A stretch of DNA of 64,000 nucleotides from Sphingobacterium micropteri (GCF_014692515.1 NZ_JACOIK010000005.1:186001-250000), one strand, 5' to 3'. Counted from the stretch's first letter, positions 27,206 to 37,225 are shown. Program-made: numbers and translations. The notes: generated by a model not told the origin, from the letters alone.

Positions 27206-27628
27206 ATGGCTCGATATATACTGGATACGAACATTTTAGCTTTTTTTGTCTCCGGTGAATATGATAATATTTCTCCTGATGTTGCCATGATATTGGGCGA
27301 CCACGCTAATCAATTGTATGTGAGTTCTGTTTCTGTTACGGAACTCTTGCAGTTATATCGTATCGGAAAAATTAAACCGAAACAGTATAAAACTACCCAA
27401 CAACTACAGGACGCCATTCAAAAAGATTTTTACATCAAAATACTTGCTTTCGGAGAGGAGCACACCAAAACCCTTTCCAGACTTGATATTACTGGTGGAC
27501 ACAATGACCCGTTCGATCACGCGATCATTTCCCACGCCATTACGGAGAAGCTCACACTTATTTCTTCCGACCGAAAATTCGAAGATTATACTTCACAGAA
27601 CCTAAAATTTGTTTTCAATAAGCGATAA
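27206..27628 (+). CDS. vapC: PIN-domain ribonuclease toxin, VapC family
   Basis: A 140-residue PIN domain. The acidic metal-binding residues are all in place: Asp7 in ILDTNIL, Glu46 in SVTELLQL, Asp101/Asp104 in HNDPFDHAI and Asp122 in LISSDRKFEDY. VapC toxins cut tRNA or rRNA when freed from the antitoxin. The pair interrupts the catabolic operon between the D-threonine-aldolase-type gene and the aldehyde dehydrogenase gene, with its own promoter and an atypical ribosome binding site, suggesting a later insertion. Confidence 0.92.
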   Translation: MARYILDTNILAFFVSGEYDNISPDVAMILGDHANQLYVSSVSVTELLQLYRIGKIKPKQYKTTQQLQDAIQKDFYIKILAFGEEHTKTLSRLDITGGHNDPFDHAIISHAITEKLTLISSDRKFEDYTSQNLKFVFNKR

Positions 27629-27720
27629 AACAAATTATCTATTCTCTTAGTTTTATTAAGAAATGCAGTTTCTCTCTTTTGAAAAAAGAAAGAGGAGCGA
27701 TCTAAACAAAAAAGTAAACG

Positions 27721-29163
27721 ATGACATTAAAAGAATTAATGCAAAATAAAGCCTTTGTGAATGGACAATGGGTAGCCGGAGCGGATACGTTCGACGTTGT
27801 AAACCCAGCTACGGGTACCGTTATTGAAAAAGTAACAAATCTAACGGTGTCCAACGTACATGATGCGGTAGACGTAGCATATAAAGCTTGGTGCTCTTTT
27901 AAGGTGAGTGATGTTGAGCAACGTGCTGCTATGTTAGAAAACTGGTATCAATTGATACTGGAACATAAACAGGAATTGGCCGAGATTATAACCCTGGAAT
28001 CGGGAAAAGCATTGACTGACAGTTTGGGGGAAGTGGATTATGGTGCTTCTTTTGTGCTGTGGTTTGCGGAGGAGAGCAAGCGGGCTTATGGGGAGACCAC
28101 GCCTGCATCGAAAATGTCAAATAGAATACTGACGATTAAACAGGGCGTGGGGGTTGTTGCTGCCATCACACCGTGGAATTTTCCGTTAGCGATGGTTACG
28201 AGAAAAATCGCCCCGGCTATTGCAGCAGGCTGCACAGTGGTGCACCGCCCGGCGTCACAGACACCATTGACCGCCTTAGCACTCGCTATGCTTGCTGAAA
28301 AAGCCGGCTGGCCTACCGGAGTACTAAATGTGGTGACCGGTACAGATTCTTCCGGTATAGGTTATGAACTAAGCACGAATCCGTTGATCAGAAAACTTTC
28401 CTTTACGGGATCAACGTCTGTGGGAAAACAGCTCATGAAGCAAGCCGCAGAAAATGTGAAAAAGATTTCTTTGGAACTTGGTGGCAATGCGCCGTTCATT
28501 GTATTTGAAGATGCAGATATCGAAGCTGCTGTTGAAGGAGCGATGTTTGCGAAGTTTCGCAATGCCGGACAGACTTGTGTGGCCGTTAACCGCTTTTTGG
28601 TACAAGATTCGGTTTTTGCAGCGTTTTCAGAACGGCTGACCGAAGCCGTAAAAGCATTGAAAGTAGGCAACGGCTTGGACAACGACGTACAAATAGGACC
28701 TTTGATCAATAAAAAAGGATTGGATAAAGTACATGAACACGTAGCCGATGCTATTGACAAAGGTGCTCGTATACTGACAGGAGGGAAGGTCATTAAAGAA
28801 TTGTTTTACGAACCTACCGTCGTTGCCGATGTCCCATCAAATGCTTTAATCGCCAAAGAGGAAACATTTGGCCCGGTGGCATCGTTGTTTAGATTTACCA
28901 CGGAGGAAGAGGCTATCCAAATGGCTAACGATACGGAGTTCGGGCTGGCATCCTATTTTTATAGTAATAATGTGCATCGCTGCTGGCGTGTTGCTGAAGC
29001 GCTTGAAGCGGGTATGGTGGGCGTGAATGAGGGACGGATTTCCTTTGCTGGAGCCCCGTTTGGTGGAATCAAGGAGTCCGGGGTAGGCCGGGAAGGATCA
29101 CGTTACGGATTGGACGAATACGTGGAAGTGAAATATATCAATTTTGGTGTTTCGACGCGATAA
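27721..29163 (+). CDS. NAD(P)-dependent aldehyde dehydrogenase, succinate-semialdehyde type
   Basis: A 480-residue aldehyde dehydrogenase. The cofactor region has ITPWNFPLAM and FTGSTSVGK, the general-base Glu is in LELGGNAP (about Glu252) and the catalytic Cys in GQTCVAVNR (about Cys286). The sequence is closest in style to GabD succinate/glutarate semialdehyde dehydrogenases (FGGIKESGVGREGS at the end), but the family is broad. It likely oxidises the aldehyde formed by the upstream PLP lyase or aminotransferase. A 92-base gap separates it from the toxin gene, so it may have its own promoter. Confidence 0.93.
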   Translation: MTLKELMQNKAFVNGQWVAGADTFDVVNPATGTVIEKVTNLTVSNVHDAVDVAYKAWCSFKVSDVEQRAAMLENWYQLILEHKQELAEIITLESGKALTDSLGEVDYGASFVLWFAEESKRAYGETTPASKMSNRILTIKQGVGVVAAITPWNFPLAMVTRKIAPAIAAGCTVVHRPASQTPLTALALAMLAEKAGWPTGVLNVVTGTDSSGIGYELSTNPLIRKLSFTGSTSVGKQLMKQAAENVKKISLELGGNAPFIVFEDADIEAAVEGAMFAKFRNAGQTCVAVNRFLVQDSVFAAFSERLTEAVKALKVGNGLDNDVQIGPLINKKGLDKVHEHVADAIDKGARILTGGKVIKELFYEPTVVADVPSNALIAKEETFGPVASLFRFTTEEEAIQMANDTEFGLASYFYSNNVHRCWRVAEALEAGMVGVNEGRISFAGAPFGGIKESGVGREGSRYGLDEYVEVKYINFGVSTR

Positions 29164-29192
29164 GCATATTTCATTTTTCTGCCATCAAGGCC

Positions 29193-29229
29193 AAAGTCAA
29201 TGTAGCTGCATTGACTTTTTTCTTTTTCA
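29193..29229 (+). terminator. Rho-independent terminator after the aldehyde dehydrogenase gene
   Basis: A perfect 10-base stem (29193-29202 pairs with 29209-29218) with a 6-base loop (TAGCTG), followed by a T-rich tract to about 29229. It lies 30 bases after the stop and closes the region 4 operon. Confidence 0.88.
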
Positions 29230-29415
29230 AAATCGCCACTGAAATAATATATAACCAATTAAATTACGCTTTCCTCGGCTTGTCAATAGCATAACCTCCT
29301 ATATTGATCTAACTTTTCTTATTCCATAGAAGAGAAACCTAGATTTTATATTGGAGTTTAAAATATAATATCATATAAGAGAATAATAATAGTAGTCCGG
29401 TGGAAGCCATGACTC

Positions 29416-29423
29416 TATCTTTG
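29416..29423 (+). promoter_or_regulatory. Candidate -7 box (TATCTTTG) of SusC/D locus 1
   Basis: Exact fit to TAnnTTTG, 91 bases before the SusC start. No TTTG at the -33 spacing, so expression may need an activator. Confidence 0.45.
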
Positions 29424-29514
29424 GATAGTATAAGAGGTGTCGTCAGAAGAGACAAATCTGGATTGACGAACTAACTACATTAATATTAAAAGAGAACTAC
29501 TAATAATTTAACCA

Positions 29515-32500
29515 ATGCTACGATTAAAAAAAGCAACATTTATTTTGGGGTACCCTAGGATACTCCTAAGCATCCTTGTTTTGCTAGGCATTTCTACTAT
29601 GCTGCAGGCACAGCAAATGGGACAATATCTCGTACGGGGACAAATCCTAGGCGACAAAGAGGATCCCATACAGGGAGCTACAGTGACAGTGCAAGGCAGC
29701 ACACGGGGCGTGCTTGCTGATGAACAAGGGCGGTATGAGATTGCCGTGAATAGGAACGATCAATTAGTCTTTAGTTATGTAGGTTTCACTACACAGAGGT
29801 TGCCTGTCGAAGGGCGTACCGAGATTAATGTAACCATGAGCCCCGTCACTGATGCTTTAGATGAGGTCACAGTAGTGGCTTTTGGAGAACAGAAAAAGGA
29901 AAGTGTAGTAGGGGCGATAACGACGGTAAGGCCTAGTGAGTTGAAAGTACCATCGAGTAACCTGACAACGGCCTTGGCAGGCCGTGTCGCCGGTTTGATC
30001 GCTTTCCAGCAAAGTGGAGAGCCAGGTGCCGATAACGCAGACTTTTTTATTCGTGGAGTAACCAGTTTTGGATATTCCAATCGTCCCTTGATCTTGGTGG
30101 ATGGGGTAGAAGTGCCGGCCAGTGAGTTGGCACGCTTGCAAGTTGATGATTTGGCGAGTTTTTCGATTATGAAAGACGCTACTGCCACGTCTTTGTATGG
30201 TGCTAGAGGGGCTAATGGTGTGATTTTGATTACCACCAAGGAAGGCCGTGAGGGAAAAGCAAGTATTTCCTTACGTTATGAAACATCGGCTTCACAACCT
30301 ACACGAAATATTGAATTGGCCGATCCGATTACGTATATGAATCTGGCAAATGAGTCGAGTTTAACGCGGGGAAGAACACGACAATATCAATGGGAAAAAA
30401 TAGAACGGACTATGGCTGGTGAAGATCCGATGATTTATCCGGCAACAGATTGGCAATCTTTATTGTTAAAAGACCGGACATTTAATAATCGACTCAACTT
30501 AAATGTGAATGGTGGTGGAAAGGTCGCACGTTATTATGTTGCTGCGACTTACAATAAGGATAACGGTATGCTCAAAGTAGACAATCGCAACAACTTTAAC
30601 AACGGTATTGATCTGAAAACGTATGGACTACGTTCCAATGTGAATATCAATCTGACCAAAACGACCGAAGCGATTGTCCGTCTCAATTCGACCTGGACAG
30701 ACTATACAGGTCCCTTAGGTACAGGCGCAGACTTTTATAGACAGATTATCCGTACGGATCCGGTATTATTTCCCGCCTATTATGAGCCGGATGCTAAGAA
30801 TCTCACAACCGAACATATCTTGTTTGGAAATGCTGGCGCAGGGGAGTATTTAAATCCTTATGCAAATCTCATGAGGGGATATCGCGATTATACCAATGCC
30901 ATGTTTTTAGCACAATTTGAAGTCAAACAGGATCTGGATTTCATCTTACCGGGATTGAAAGCCAGTGGAATGTACAACACCACACGGTACAATTATTATC
31001 AGGTATCTCGTACGTATACTCCGTTTTATTATATTTTATCGGCTTATGACAAGCAGACAGGTGAATATATATTAAACAATCTTAATCCAACAACTGCGCA
31101 CGAGTACCTGACCTATACAGAGGATTCCAAACAGATCACTTCCGAAGATTATTTTCAGGGTATTTTGAGTTACAACACAGATATTGGGACAGACCATTCG
31201 GTCAGTGGTATGTTGGTCTATAATATGCAGAATAAAATTTCTGCGAATGCCGGTAGCTTACAAAATTCACTAGCCAGAAGAAACCTAGGATTAGCTGGGC
31301 GTTTTACCTATGCCTTTCAAGACAGATACTTTTTAGAAGGGAACTTTGGTTACAATGGTTCCGAACGTTTTGCTAAAGAGCATCGTTTTGGCTTCTTCCC
31401 ATCCGTGGGGGGCGCTTGGTATGTGTCGCGAGAACCTTTTTGGAAAGGCAATATACAGCAGATCGTATCTAATCTGAAGTTGCGTGGAACCTATGGCCTG
31501 GTGGGCAATGATGCCATCGGTAGTCTGGAAGATAGGTTTTTCTATTTGTCGGAAATCAATCCTAATGTATCGGCGGCGGGGTATACCTTTGGATCCGAAT
31601 TTGGAAACAGGATAAATGGTGTGACGGAAGGACGCTTGGAAAACCGGGATATTACCTGGGAGACATCACGGAAATTAAATCTGAGTGCGGAGATAGGGCT
31701 TTTCAATATGGCTAATCTTGTTGTTGATCTGTACAAAGAGCATCGATACAATATCTTAATGACACGGGCACATACGCCGAATACAATGGGTGTGGCTGTT
31801 TTGCCGCAAGCGAATGTGGGCGAAGCAGAGAGTAAAGGGATAGACATTTCCTTGGAGGCGAATAAGAACTTTGCTAATGGTTGGTTTGTCTCAGGCAGGG
31901 GGAATTTTACCTATGCAGAAGGTAAATATATCAAATATGAAGAACCCGATTACAGCGCATTTCCGTGGCGCTCTCGTGTGGGCATACCTCTCGGACAACA
32001 GTTTGGTTTTGTTGCCGAACGTTTGTTTATAGACGATGAGGAGGCCTATAATTCGCCGCAGCAGTTTGGCGAGGTATTAGGCGGCGACATCAAGTATAAG
32101 GATATTGATCAGGATGGCGTAATCACGAATCTTGATATGGTACCTATCGGTTATCCTACTATCCCTCGGATGACTTATGGTTTTGGATTTTCATTGGGGT
32201 ATAAAGGTGTAGATTTCTCTTCTTTCTTTCAAGGGTCTGCCAAATCTTCCTTTTGGATAGACGCAGCTGAAACAGCTCCTTTTGTTTCATTAGCTACGGG
32301 ACAGAAAAATCAGCTGCTCCAAGCCTATGTGGATGATCATTGGTCTGAAGACAATAGAAATTTGAAAGCTCTTTGGCCACGATTGAGCGATATCGCCAAT
32401 ACAAATAACACCAAAGTGAGTACCTGGTTTATGCGTAACGGGTCGTTTTTGCGTATCAAACAGGTTGAATTGGGGTATACTTTCAAAGAAACTTTGACGC

Positions 32501-32655
32501 AAAGAATTGGAATAGAGAAGATAAGAATGTATATAAACGGAACCAATTTGTATAATTTTTCCAAGTTCAAGCTTTGGGATGTGGAAATGGGAGGTAACGG
32601 TTTAGGGTATCCCCTGCAACAGGTGTACAATTTTGGAATTCAGTGTTCATTGTAA
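29515..32655 (+). CDS. SusC/RagA-family TonB-dependent outer-membrane transporter 1
   Basis: 1046 residues with a signal peptide (LLSILVLLGISTMLQAQQ). A CarboxypepD_reg-like domain (~38-110, VRGQILGDKEDPIQGATVTVQG) precedes a TonB-box-like stretch and the plug (~120-240, PLILVDGVEVPASEL, MKDATATSLYGARGANGVILITTK), then the 22-strand barrel ending in an aromatic-rich C-terminus. SusC proteins import oligosaccharides or other large nutrients together with the SusD lid, whose gene begins 13 bases later. The residue pattern gives no direct hint of the ligand. Confidence 0.96.
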   Translation: MLRLKKATFILGYPRILLSILVLLGISTMLQAQQMGQYLVRGQILGDKEDPIQGATVTVQGSTRGVLADEQGRYEIAVNRNDQLVFSYVGFTTQRLPVEGRTEINVTMSPVTDALDEVTVVAFGEQKKESVVGAITTVRPSELKVPSSNLTTALAGRVAGLIAFQQSGEPGADNADFFIRGVTSFGYSNRPLILVDGVEVPASELARLQVDDLASFSIMKDATATSLYGARGANGVILITTKEGREGKASISLRYETSASQPTRNIELADPITYMNLANESSLTRGRTRQYQWEKIERTMAGEDPMIYPATDWQSLLLKDRTFNNRLNLNVNGGGKVARYYVAATYNKDNGMLKVDNRNNFNNGIDLKTYGLRSNVNINLTKTTEAIVRLNSTWTDYTGPLGTGADFYRQIIRTDPVLFPAYYEPDAKNLTTEHILFGNAGAGEYLNPYANLMRGYRDYTNAMFLAQFEVKQDLDFILPGLKASGMYNTTRYNYYQVSRTYTPFYYILSAYDKQTGEYILNNLNPTTAHEYLTYTEDSKQITSEDYFQGILSYNTDIGTDHSVSGMLVYNMQNKISANAGSLQNSLARRNLGLAGRFTYAFQDRYFLEGNFGYNGSERFAKEHRFGFFPSVGGAWYVSREPFWKGNIQQIVSNLKLRGTYGLVGNDAIGSLEDRFFYLSEINPNVSAAGYTFGSEFGNRINGVTEGRLENRDITWETSRKLNLSAEIGLFNMANLVVDLYKEHRYNILMTRAHTPNTMGVAVLPQANVGEAESKGIDISLEANKNFANGWFVSGRGNFTYAEGKYIKYEEPDYSAFPWRSRVGIPLGQQFGFVAERLFIDDEEAYNSPQQFGEVLGGDIKYKDIDQDGVITNLDMVPIGYPTIPRMTYGFGFSLGYKGVDFSSFFQGSAKSSFWIDAAETAPFVSLATGQKNQLLQAYVDDHWSEDNRNLKALWPRLSDIANTNNTKVSTWFMRNGSFLRIKQVELGYTFKETLTQRIGIEKIRMYINGTNLYNFSKFKLWDVEMGGNGLGYPLQQVYNFGIQCSL

Positions 32656-32668
32656 TTATGTGTCAGTT

Positions 32669-34597
32669 ATGAGATCATTAATAAAAATAGTTTTAACCAT
32701 TATGGTAAGCATTTCGTTGTATGGTTGCCAAAAATATCTGGATGTTGTCCCGGATAATATAGCCACAATGGACGATGCTTATAAGGACAGAGTGAGTGCC
32801 CAAAGGGCATTAGCGACTTGTTATAATCAAATTCCCCGAAATGGAACACGTTATGATCCCGGTTTTGCCGCGGGTGATGATCTTTGGATTCACCAGTTTA
32901 TTGATGGTGGTGCCCAAGAACGTTGGAGACAATATTACCGAGAGCTGGCGATTAATGGAAATAATGTGACGAGGCCGTTGTATAGTTATTGGCATAATAT
33001 TGAAGGCGGGTCTGCGCTATGGAAAGCTATTCGGGATTGTAATACATTTATTGCCAATGTACACAACGCAAGGGATTTGGATAGCTATGAGCGGGAAAAA
33101 TGGATTGCTGAGGTAAAAACGTTGAAAGCCTATTATCATTTCTATCTCATGCAACTATATGGACCCATTCCCATTGCAAGGGAAAATATACCGGCCACTG
33201 CTCCTTCAGAAGAATTAATGGTCTATAGGGAGCCCATAGATGAGGTCGTGGCGTACATCGTACAATTATTGGACGAAGCCATACCAAATTTGGATTTGGA
33301 AGTGGATAATACGGTGTCCGATGCAGGTCGTATCACCAAACCGGTTGCGGCAGCGATTAAGACCAAAGTATTGGTAACAGCAGCGAGTCCGTTTTTCAAC
33401 GGTAATCAGGATTATGCAAGTATGATCGATAAGCGTGGAATAGTGCTGTTTAATCCGGTCGAAGACCCAAATAAATGGACATTAGCGGCTGAGGCTGCCC
33501 AAGAAGCTATTGATATAGCACATGAGGCCGGGATTAGATTATATCATCATCAGACGACTTTTAATGTCAGTAATGAGACACTCGGCGTCATACAGGTGGG
33601 GCAGATCGTAGCTGATAAGTTCAATGAGGAGCGGATCTGGAGTTTATCCGATTTTAATAGCAGTAGCCCAAATCTCCAAGATCTTGGATTGGAATTGCGC
33701 ACGATACCCCGGCTGCATAGTGACCATCAAAATATAGTGTACCAGTGGTTTATACCTACGCTTAAAATGGCCGAATTGTTTTATTCGAAAAATGGCGTGC
33801 CGATAGAAGAGGATGTCGATTATGCCTATGAGGATCGTATGACCTTGACGTTTGTGCCGCAAGACCAAGAAGCATATATGCAACCGGGATACCGTACCAT
33901 TGGTCTGCATCTGGATCGGGAACCACGGTTTTACGGTTCCTTGGGTGTCGATGGCGGTTGGTGGTTTGGTTTAGGAAGAACGGATGAGAATGCACAATGG
34001 CCTTTGAATCTCCGGGCCAAATCCATGACCGGAGGGATGATCGGTAACCAACGTTATTCGACCACAGGTTATTATATCAAAAAGCTGTCGAATTATCGAT
34101 CGGCATATACAGGTAAGGATGCGTATGTCGGTATGCGTTTCGATTTCCCATTGTTTCGTCTCGCAGATTTGTATTTACTCCATGCAGAGGCACTCAACGA
34201 AAGTTTGTCGTCACCTGATGCAAACGTATACCATTATATCGACCTTATTCGACAGCGGGCCGGTCTAAGTGGTGTTGTAGACTCTTGGGCGCAGCACTCT
34301 AGGTTTCCGCAAAAGCCAACTACAAAAGAAGGAATGAGGGAGATTATCCATCAGGAACGGAATATTGAACTAGCCTTTGAAGGGCAACGCTTTTGGGATC
34401 TGCGAAGGTGGAAGAAATCAATCCAGTATATGAACCAACCTGTTCGGGGGTGGAATATAGCAGGTGAAACACCGCCGGAATTTTATCAGGTAATTACACA
34501 CAACCGCAGTCAGTATACATTACGGGATATATTGTGGCCAATTATGCAGGATGAGATGCTACGGAATACAAACCTGCTGCAGAATCCAGGATGGTAA
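32669..34597 (+). CDS. SusD/RagB-family nutrient-binding lipoprotein 1
   Basis: 642 residues from ATG 32669; an in-frame TTG at 32633 overlapping susC would put 12 unlikely residues before the signal peptide. Lipobox SISLYGC leads to a surface lipoprotein. TPR-like helices (WKAIRDCNTFIANV, EVKTLKAYYHFYLMQLYGPIPI) and the C-terminal RagB motif (IIHQERNIELAFEGQRFWDLRRW) are clear. It caps the SusC barrel and captures substrate. It is longer than the typical ~550 residues. Confidence 0.95.
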   Translation: MRSLIKIVLTIMVSISLYGCQKYLDVVPDNIATMDDAYKDRVSAQRALATCYNQIPRNGTRYDPGFAAGDDLWIHQFIDGGAQERWRQYYRELAINGNNVTRPLYSYWHNIEGGSALWKAIRDCNTFIANVHNARDLDSYEREKWIAEVKTLKAYYHFYLMQLYGPIPIARENIPATAPSEELMVYREPIDEVVAYIVQLLDEAIPNLDLEVDNTVSDAGRITKPVAAAIKTKVLVTAASPFFNGNQDYASMIDKRGIVLFNPVEDPNKWTLAAEAAQEAIDIAHEAGIRLYHHQTTFNVSNETLGVIQVGQIVADKFNEERIWSLSDFNSSSPNLQDLGLELRTIPRLHSDHQNIVYQWFIPTLKMAELFYSKNGVPIEEDVDYAYEDRMTLTFVPQDQEAYMQPGYRTIGLHLDREPRFYGSLGVDGGWWFGLGRTDENAQWPLNLRAKSMTGGMIGNQRYSTTGYYIKKLSNYRSAYTGKDAYVGMRFDFPLFRLADLYLLHAEALNESLSSPDANVYHYIDLIRQRAGLSGVVDSWAQHSRFPQKPTTKEGMREIIHQERNIELAFEGQRFWDLRRWKKSIQYMNQPVRGWNIAGETPPEFYQVITHNRSQYTLRDILWPIMQDEMLRNTNLLQNPGW

Positions 34598-34632
34598 ATA
34601 GGAAAATAGAAATCATATAATACTATATAGCG

Positions 34633-35808
34633 ATGAAAAAAAATATATTATATCTGATCTTACTGCTTCTGGTTTGGGGATGTGGAGAAGATTATATTGG
34701 CCAGTATGCCATGGACGATGTTCCACCGGGACCAGTGTCGGGAGCTTCAGTGGAGAATATCCCGGGCGGAAGTGTCATCAACTATACTATACCGACAGAT
34801 GAAGATTTTTCTTACGTCAAAGCTGTGTATACAATCAATGGCCAGACGAAAGAGCAAAAATCATCAGTCTTTAATCGAAAAATAACATTGGATGGCTTCG
34901 GCAAATCTCAAGTTCAGCAAATTGAACTCATAGCGTATGACAAGAGCGATAATGCCTCTACGCCTGTAACAGTCGATATCCAACCTTTAGACGCACCGGT
35001 ATTTGACCTCATCGAAGGAGTGACCGTCATTGATGATTTTGGAGGTATACACATCGAATGGGAAAATCCGCACGAATCGGAGGTGGTGTTGACTGTGCTG
35101 ACGACGACAGCGGAGTATGGCGTTGAAGAGTGGTCGGAAGCTGATCGATTTTACTCGGGTGCCGTAAAGGGAAGTGCCAATGTAAGGGGGTTCAGTCCTG
35201 AAGAGCGCATTTTCGGGTTATATTTTAGGGACCGCTGGGATAATTTATCCGATACGCTGTATATAAGTGCGACGCCGATGTTTGAAGAACAGCTGGACAA
35301 ATCGAAGTTTACCCGCTGGAATCCACCGGGAATACCCTACAATGCTTATCAGGCCGGTGAGTGGGCGATAGAAAACCTGTGGAATGGTACAATTGCACCC
35401 GGATCAGGAGGATATGCCAGCTATACGCATGACCAGACCTTCAATATGGGGCAAGTGGCCAAGCTCAGTCGTTTCAAAATTAACAACAGGCTAGAGCCTA
35501 ATTTGCTCTATAACTTTGCACATCCTAAGAAGTTTCAGTTATGGGGATCAATTTCTCCGAACGTAAATGAGAATTTTGGTACATGGATATTGTTGGGCGA
35601 GTTTGATTCGTTTAAACCCTCAGGCGAACCTTTAGGTGTGTTAACGGATGATGATCGAAATTATGGACATTACAATGGAGAGGAATGGAACTTTCCGCGG
35701 GGTCTTCCACCCGTACAATATATACGTTGGTATGTGCTCGATACATGGGGTGGATCCCAAAATACACAAGTGATGGAGATGACCTTCTGGGGAGAAGTTC
35801 AGGACTAA
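34633..35808 (+). CDS. Surface lipoprotein, DUF4959/DUF5126/DUF5000 type
   Basis: 391 residues with lipobox LLVWGC. The layout is typical of lipoproteins encoded after susCD in Sphingobacteriaceae: an N-terminal FN3-like DUF4959 region (~25-115, PPGPVSGASVENIPGGSVINYTIP), a middle domain (~115-220) and a C-terminal discoidin-like jelly-roll (~235-390, RWNPPGIPYNAY, FKINNRLEPNLLYNFAHPKKFQLWGS). It is presumed to be a surface glycan-binding protein. Spacing is 35 bases from each neighbour, consistent with one operon. Confidence 0.85.
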   Translation: MKKNILYLILLLLVWGCGEDYIGQYAMDDVPPGPVSGASVENIPGGSVINYTIPTDEDFSYVKAVYTINGQTKEQKSSVFNRKITLDGFGKSQVQQIELIAYDKSDNASTPVTVDIQPLDAPVFDLIEGVTVIDDFGGIHIEWENPHESEVVLTVLTTTAEYGVEEWSEADRFYSGAVKGSANVRGFSPEERIFGLYFRDRWDNLSDTLYISATPMFEEQLDKSKFTRWNPPGIPYNAYQAGEWAIENLWNGTIAPGSGGYASYTHDQTFNMGQVAKLSRFKINNRLEPNLLYNFAHPKKFQLWGSISPNVNENFGTWILLGEFDSFKPSGEPLGVLTDDDRNYGHYNGEEWNFPRGLPPVQYIRWYVLDTWGGSQNTQVMEMTFWGEVQD

Positions 35809-35842
35809 AAGATAACAAGATAAAAAGCAAAAAAATATACAG

Positions 35843-37225
35843 ATGAAACATACTATTAAATATATTTTCAGGATTTCGTTGATCCTCCCGTTGTTTTTTT
35901 CTTGTGACAGGATGAATGACCTTCATGACGAATATCTGCAAAGAGGAGAAACAACCTACTTGTCCAGAATAAATGAAGTCAAGGTCTATCCGGGGAATAA
36001 AAGGGCAGAACTCGTGTTTGAGAATAATGATTCAAAGGCCAAGACGATGACGGTGTATTGGCGATCAAGAACGGACTCTGTAGTATATACCATTCCGGAC
36101 AATAGTGTCGGGCAAGAACTAAAAATACAATTACCTGATCTTCCTGAAGACTTCCTGACATTTGAACTGGTAACCACCACCGCAGGTGGCAACAACAAAT
36201 CACTGGCTACTGAACTCTCGAGTAGGGTATACGGGGATAATTATCGGCAGAGTCTAAATAATCGATTGGTCGATGTAGCCACATACATCGAATCCTCCAA
36301 TCAGCTTGATATCACTTGGAAAAGTGTTTTTGAAGGAGCGGTTACGATTGAGATTAAATATGACGGGACAGATGGGGAGACCCGCGTGATAGAACGCCCC
36401 ATAGAAGAAAGATCTATAGTCTATCTCAACAGGTTCGACGGGAATCTAAAGTATAGAACAGGGTATGTTCCGGTTCAGAATGCGCTGGATACATTTTATA
36501 CGGAGTACAGCGATTTGTCATTCTCTGAAGCCATAGAAGGGTTGGTATTTAATGGTACGACCAGCCAATATATGCTTATTCCTCATCATGCTGACTTTGA
36601 TATCGCTGCCGGAGAGGCAATGACGGTGACATGTTGGGCGCGGACGCCTACTATTGCCGCGACGCAGCGGATTTTCGCAAAACGTTATACCGCTACCAAC
36701 GCCCCTGGCTATGGAGAATATGGAAATACGGGTTATGGATTAGCATTTTTAGGAAGCACGGGAAATATTTATCCAGATTTGGTCTATCAGGGGGCTACTC
36801 AGGCCATAAATATGCCCTCTATTTCTGTAAATACATGGACGCATATCGCCGCAGTTTTTGATATAGCAAACAAACAAATGTTCGTGTATAAGGATGGCGT
36901 GCTTTTGGGTTCAAGAGCGCTCCCTGCTACGGTGTTGTCAACGACCAATATCGCTGATCTATCTGTCGGGGGGCATAAATCATCGTCGACAGGTGGTGTT
37001 GGACAGGCTTTCACTGGTGAGATAGCGCGATTGCGTTTCTATAAAAAGACGCTCAGTCCGGAAGAGGTCATAGGGGATATGTTGTCCGTTCGGGTTACCG
37101 CGGAAACACCCGGGTTAGTAGCCGCCTATGATCTGAAAAAGGTACTGGGTAGTGGTACTAATCTGACGATTGAGGATATAAAAGGCAATCATCCGGCGGT
37201 ATTGCATGGCTTTAGCAGACCGTAG
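35843..37225 (+). CDS. Surface lipoprotein with DUF4998 and LamG/concanavalin-like domain
   Basis: 460 residues with a lipoprotein signal (ILPLFFSC). Residues ~20-220 resemble DUF4998 (YLSRINEVKVYPGNKRAELVF), with repeats of an FN3-like fold. Residues ~230-440 form a laminin-G/concanavalin-like jelly-roll (LVFNGTTSQYMLIPHHADFDIAAGEAMTV, NTWTHIAAVFD, GEIARLRFYKKTLSPEEV). It is probably a carbohydrate-binding surface protein; no catalytic residues are evident. Confidence 0.85.
   Translation: MKHTIKYIFRISLILPLFFSCDRMNDLHDEYLQRGETTYLSRINEVKVYPGNKRAELVFENNDSKAKTMTVYWRSRTDSVVYTIPDNSVGQELKIQLPDLPEDFLTFELVTTTAGGNNKSLATELSSRVYGDNYRQSLNNRLVDVATYIESSNQLDITWKSVFEGAVTIEIKYDGTDGETRVIERPIEERSIVYLNRFDGNLKYRTGYVPVQNALDTFYTEYSDLSFSEAIEGLVFNGTTSQYMLIPHHADFDIAAGEAMTVTCWARTPTIAATQRIFAKRYTATNAPGYGEYGNTGYGLAFLGSTGNIYPDLVYQGATQAINMPSISVNTWTHIAAVFDIANKQMFVYKDGVLLGSRALPATVLSTTNIADLSVGGHKSSSTGGVGQAFTGEIARLRFYKKTLSPEEVIGDMLSVRVTAETPGLVAAYDLKKVLGSGTNLTIEDIKGNHPAVLHGFSRP

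Larger units (their letters stand above)
29164..29514. other. Intergenic region of 351 bases between the aldehyde dehydrogenase gene and SusC/D locus 1
   Basis: No coding signal. It holds a terminator (29193-29229), a very AT-rich middle and a candidate promoter near 29416, leaving a leader of roughly 90 bases before the SusC ATG at 29515. This is the natural boundary between the cytoplasmic operon and the outer-membrane uptake locus. Confidence 0.6.

Noticed and set aside
27640..27720. Possible terminator after the vapC-like gene (CTCTCTTTT with AAAGAAAGAG)
   Set aside because: The stem is imperfect and not followed by a T-tract.
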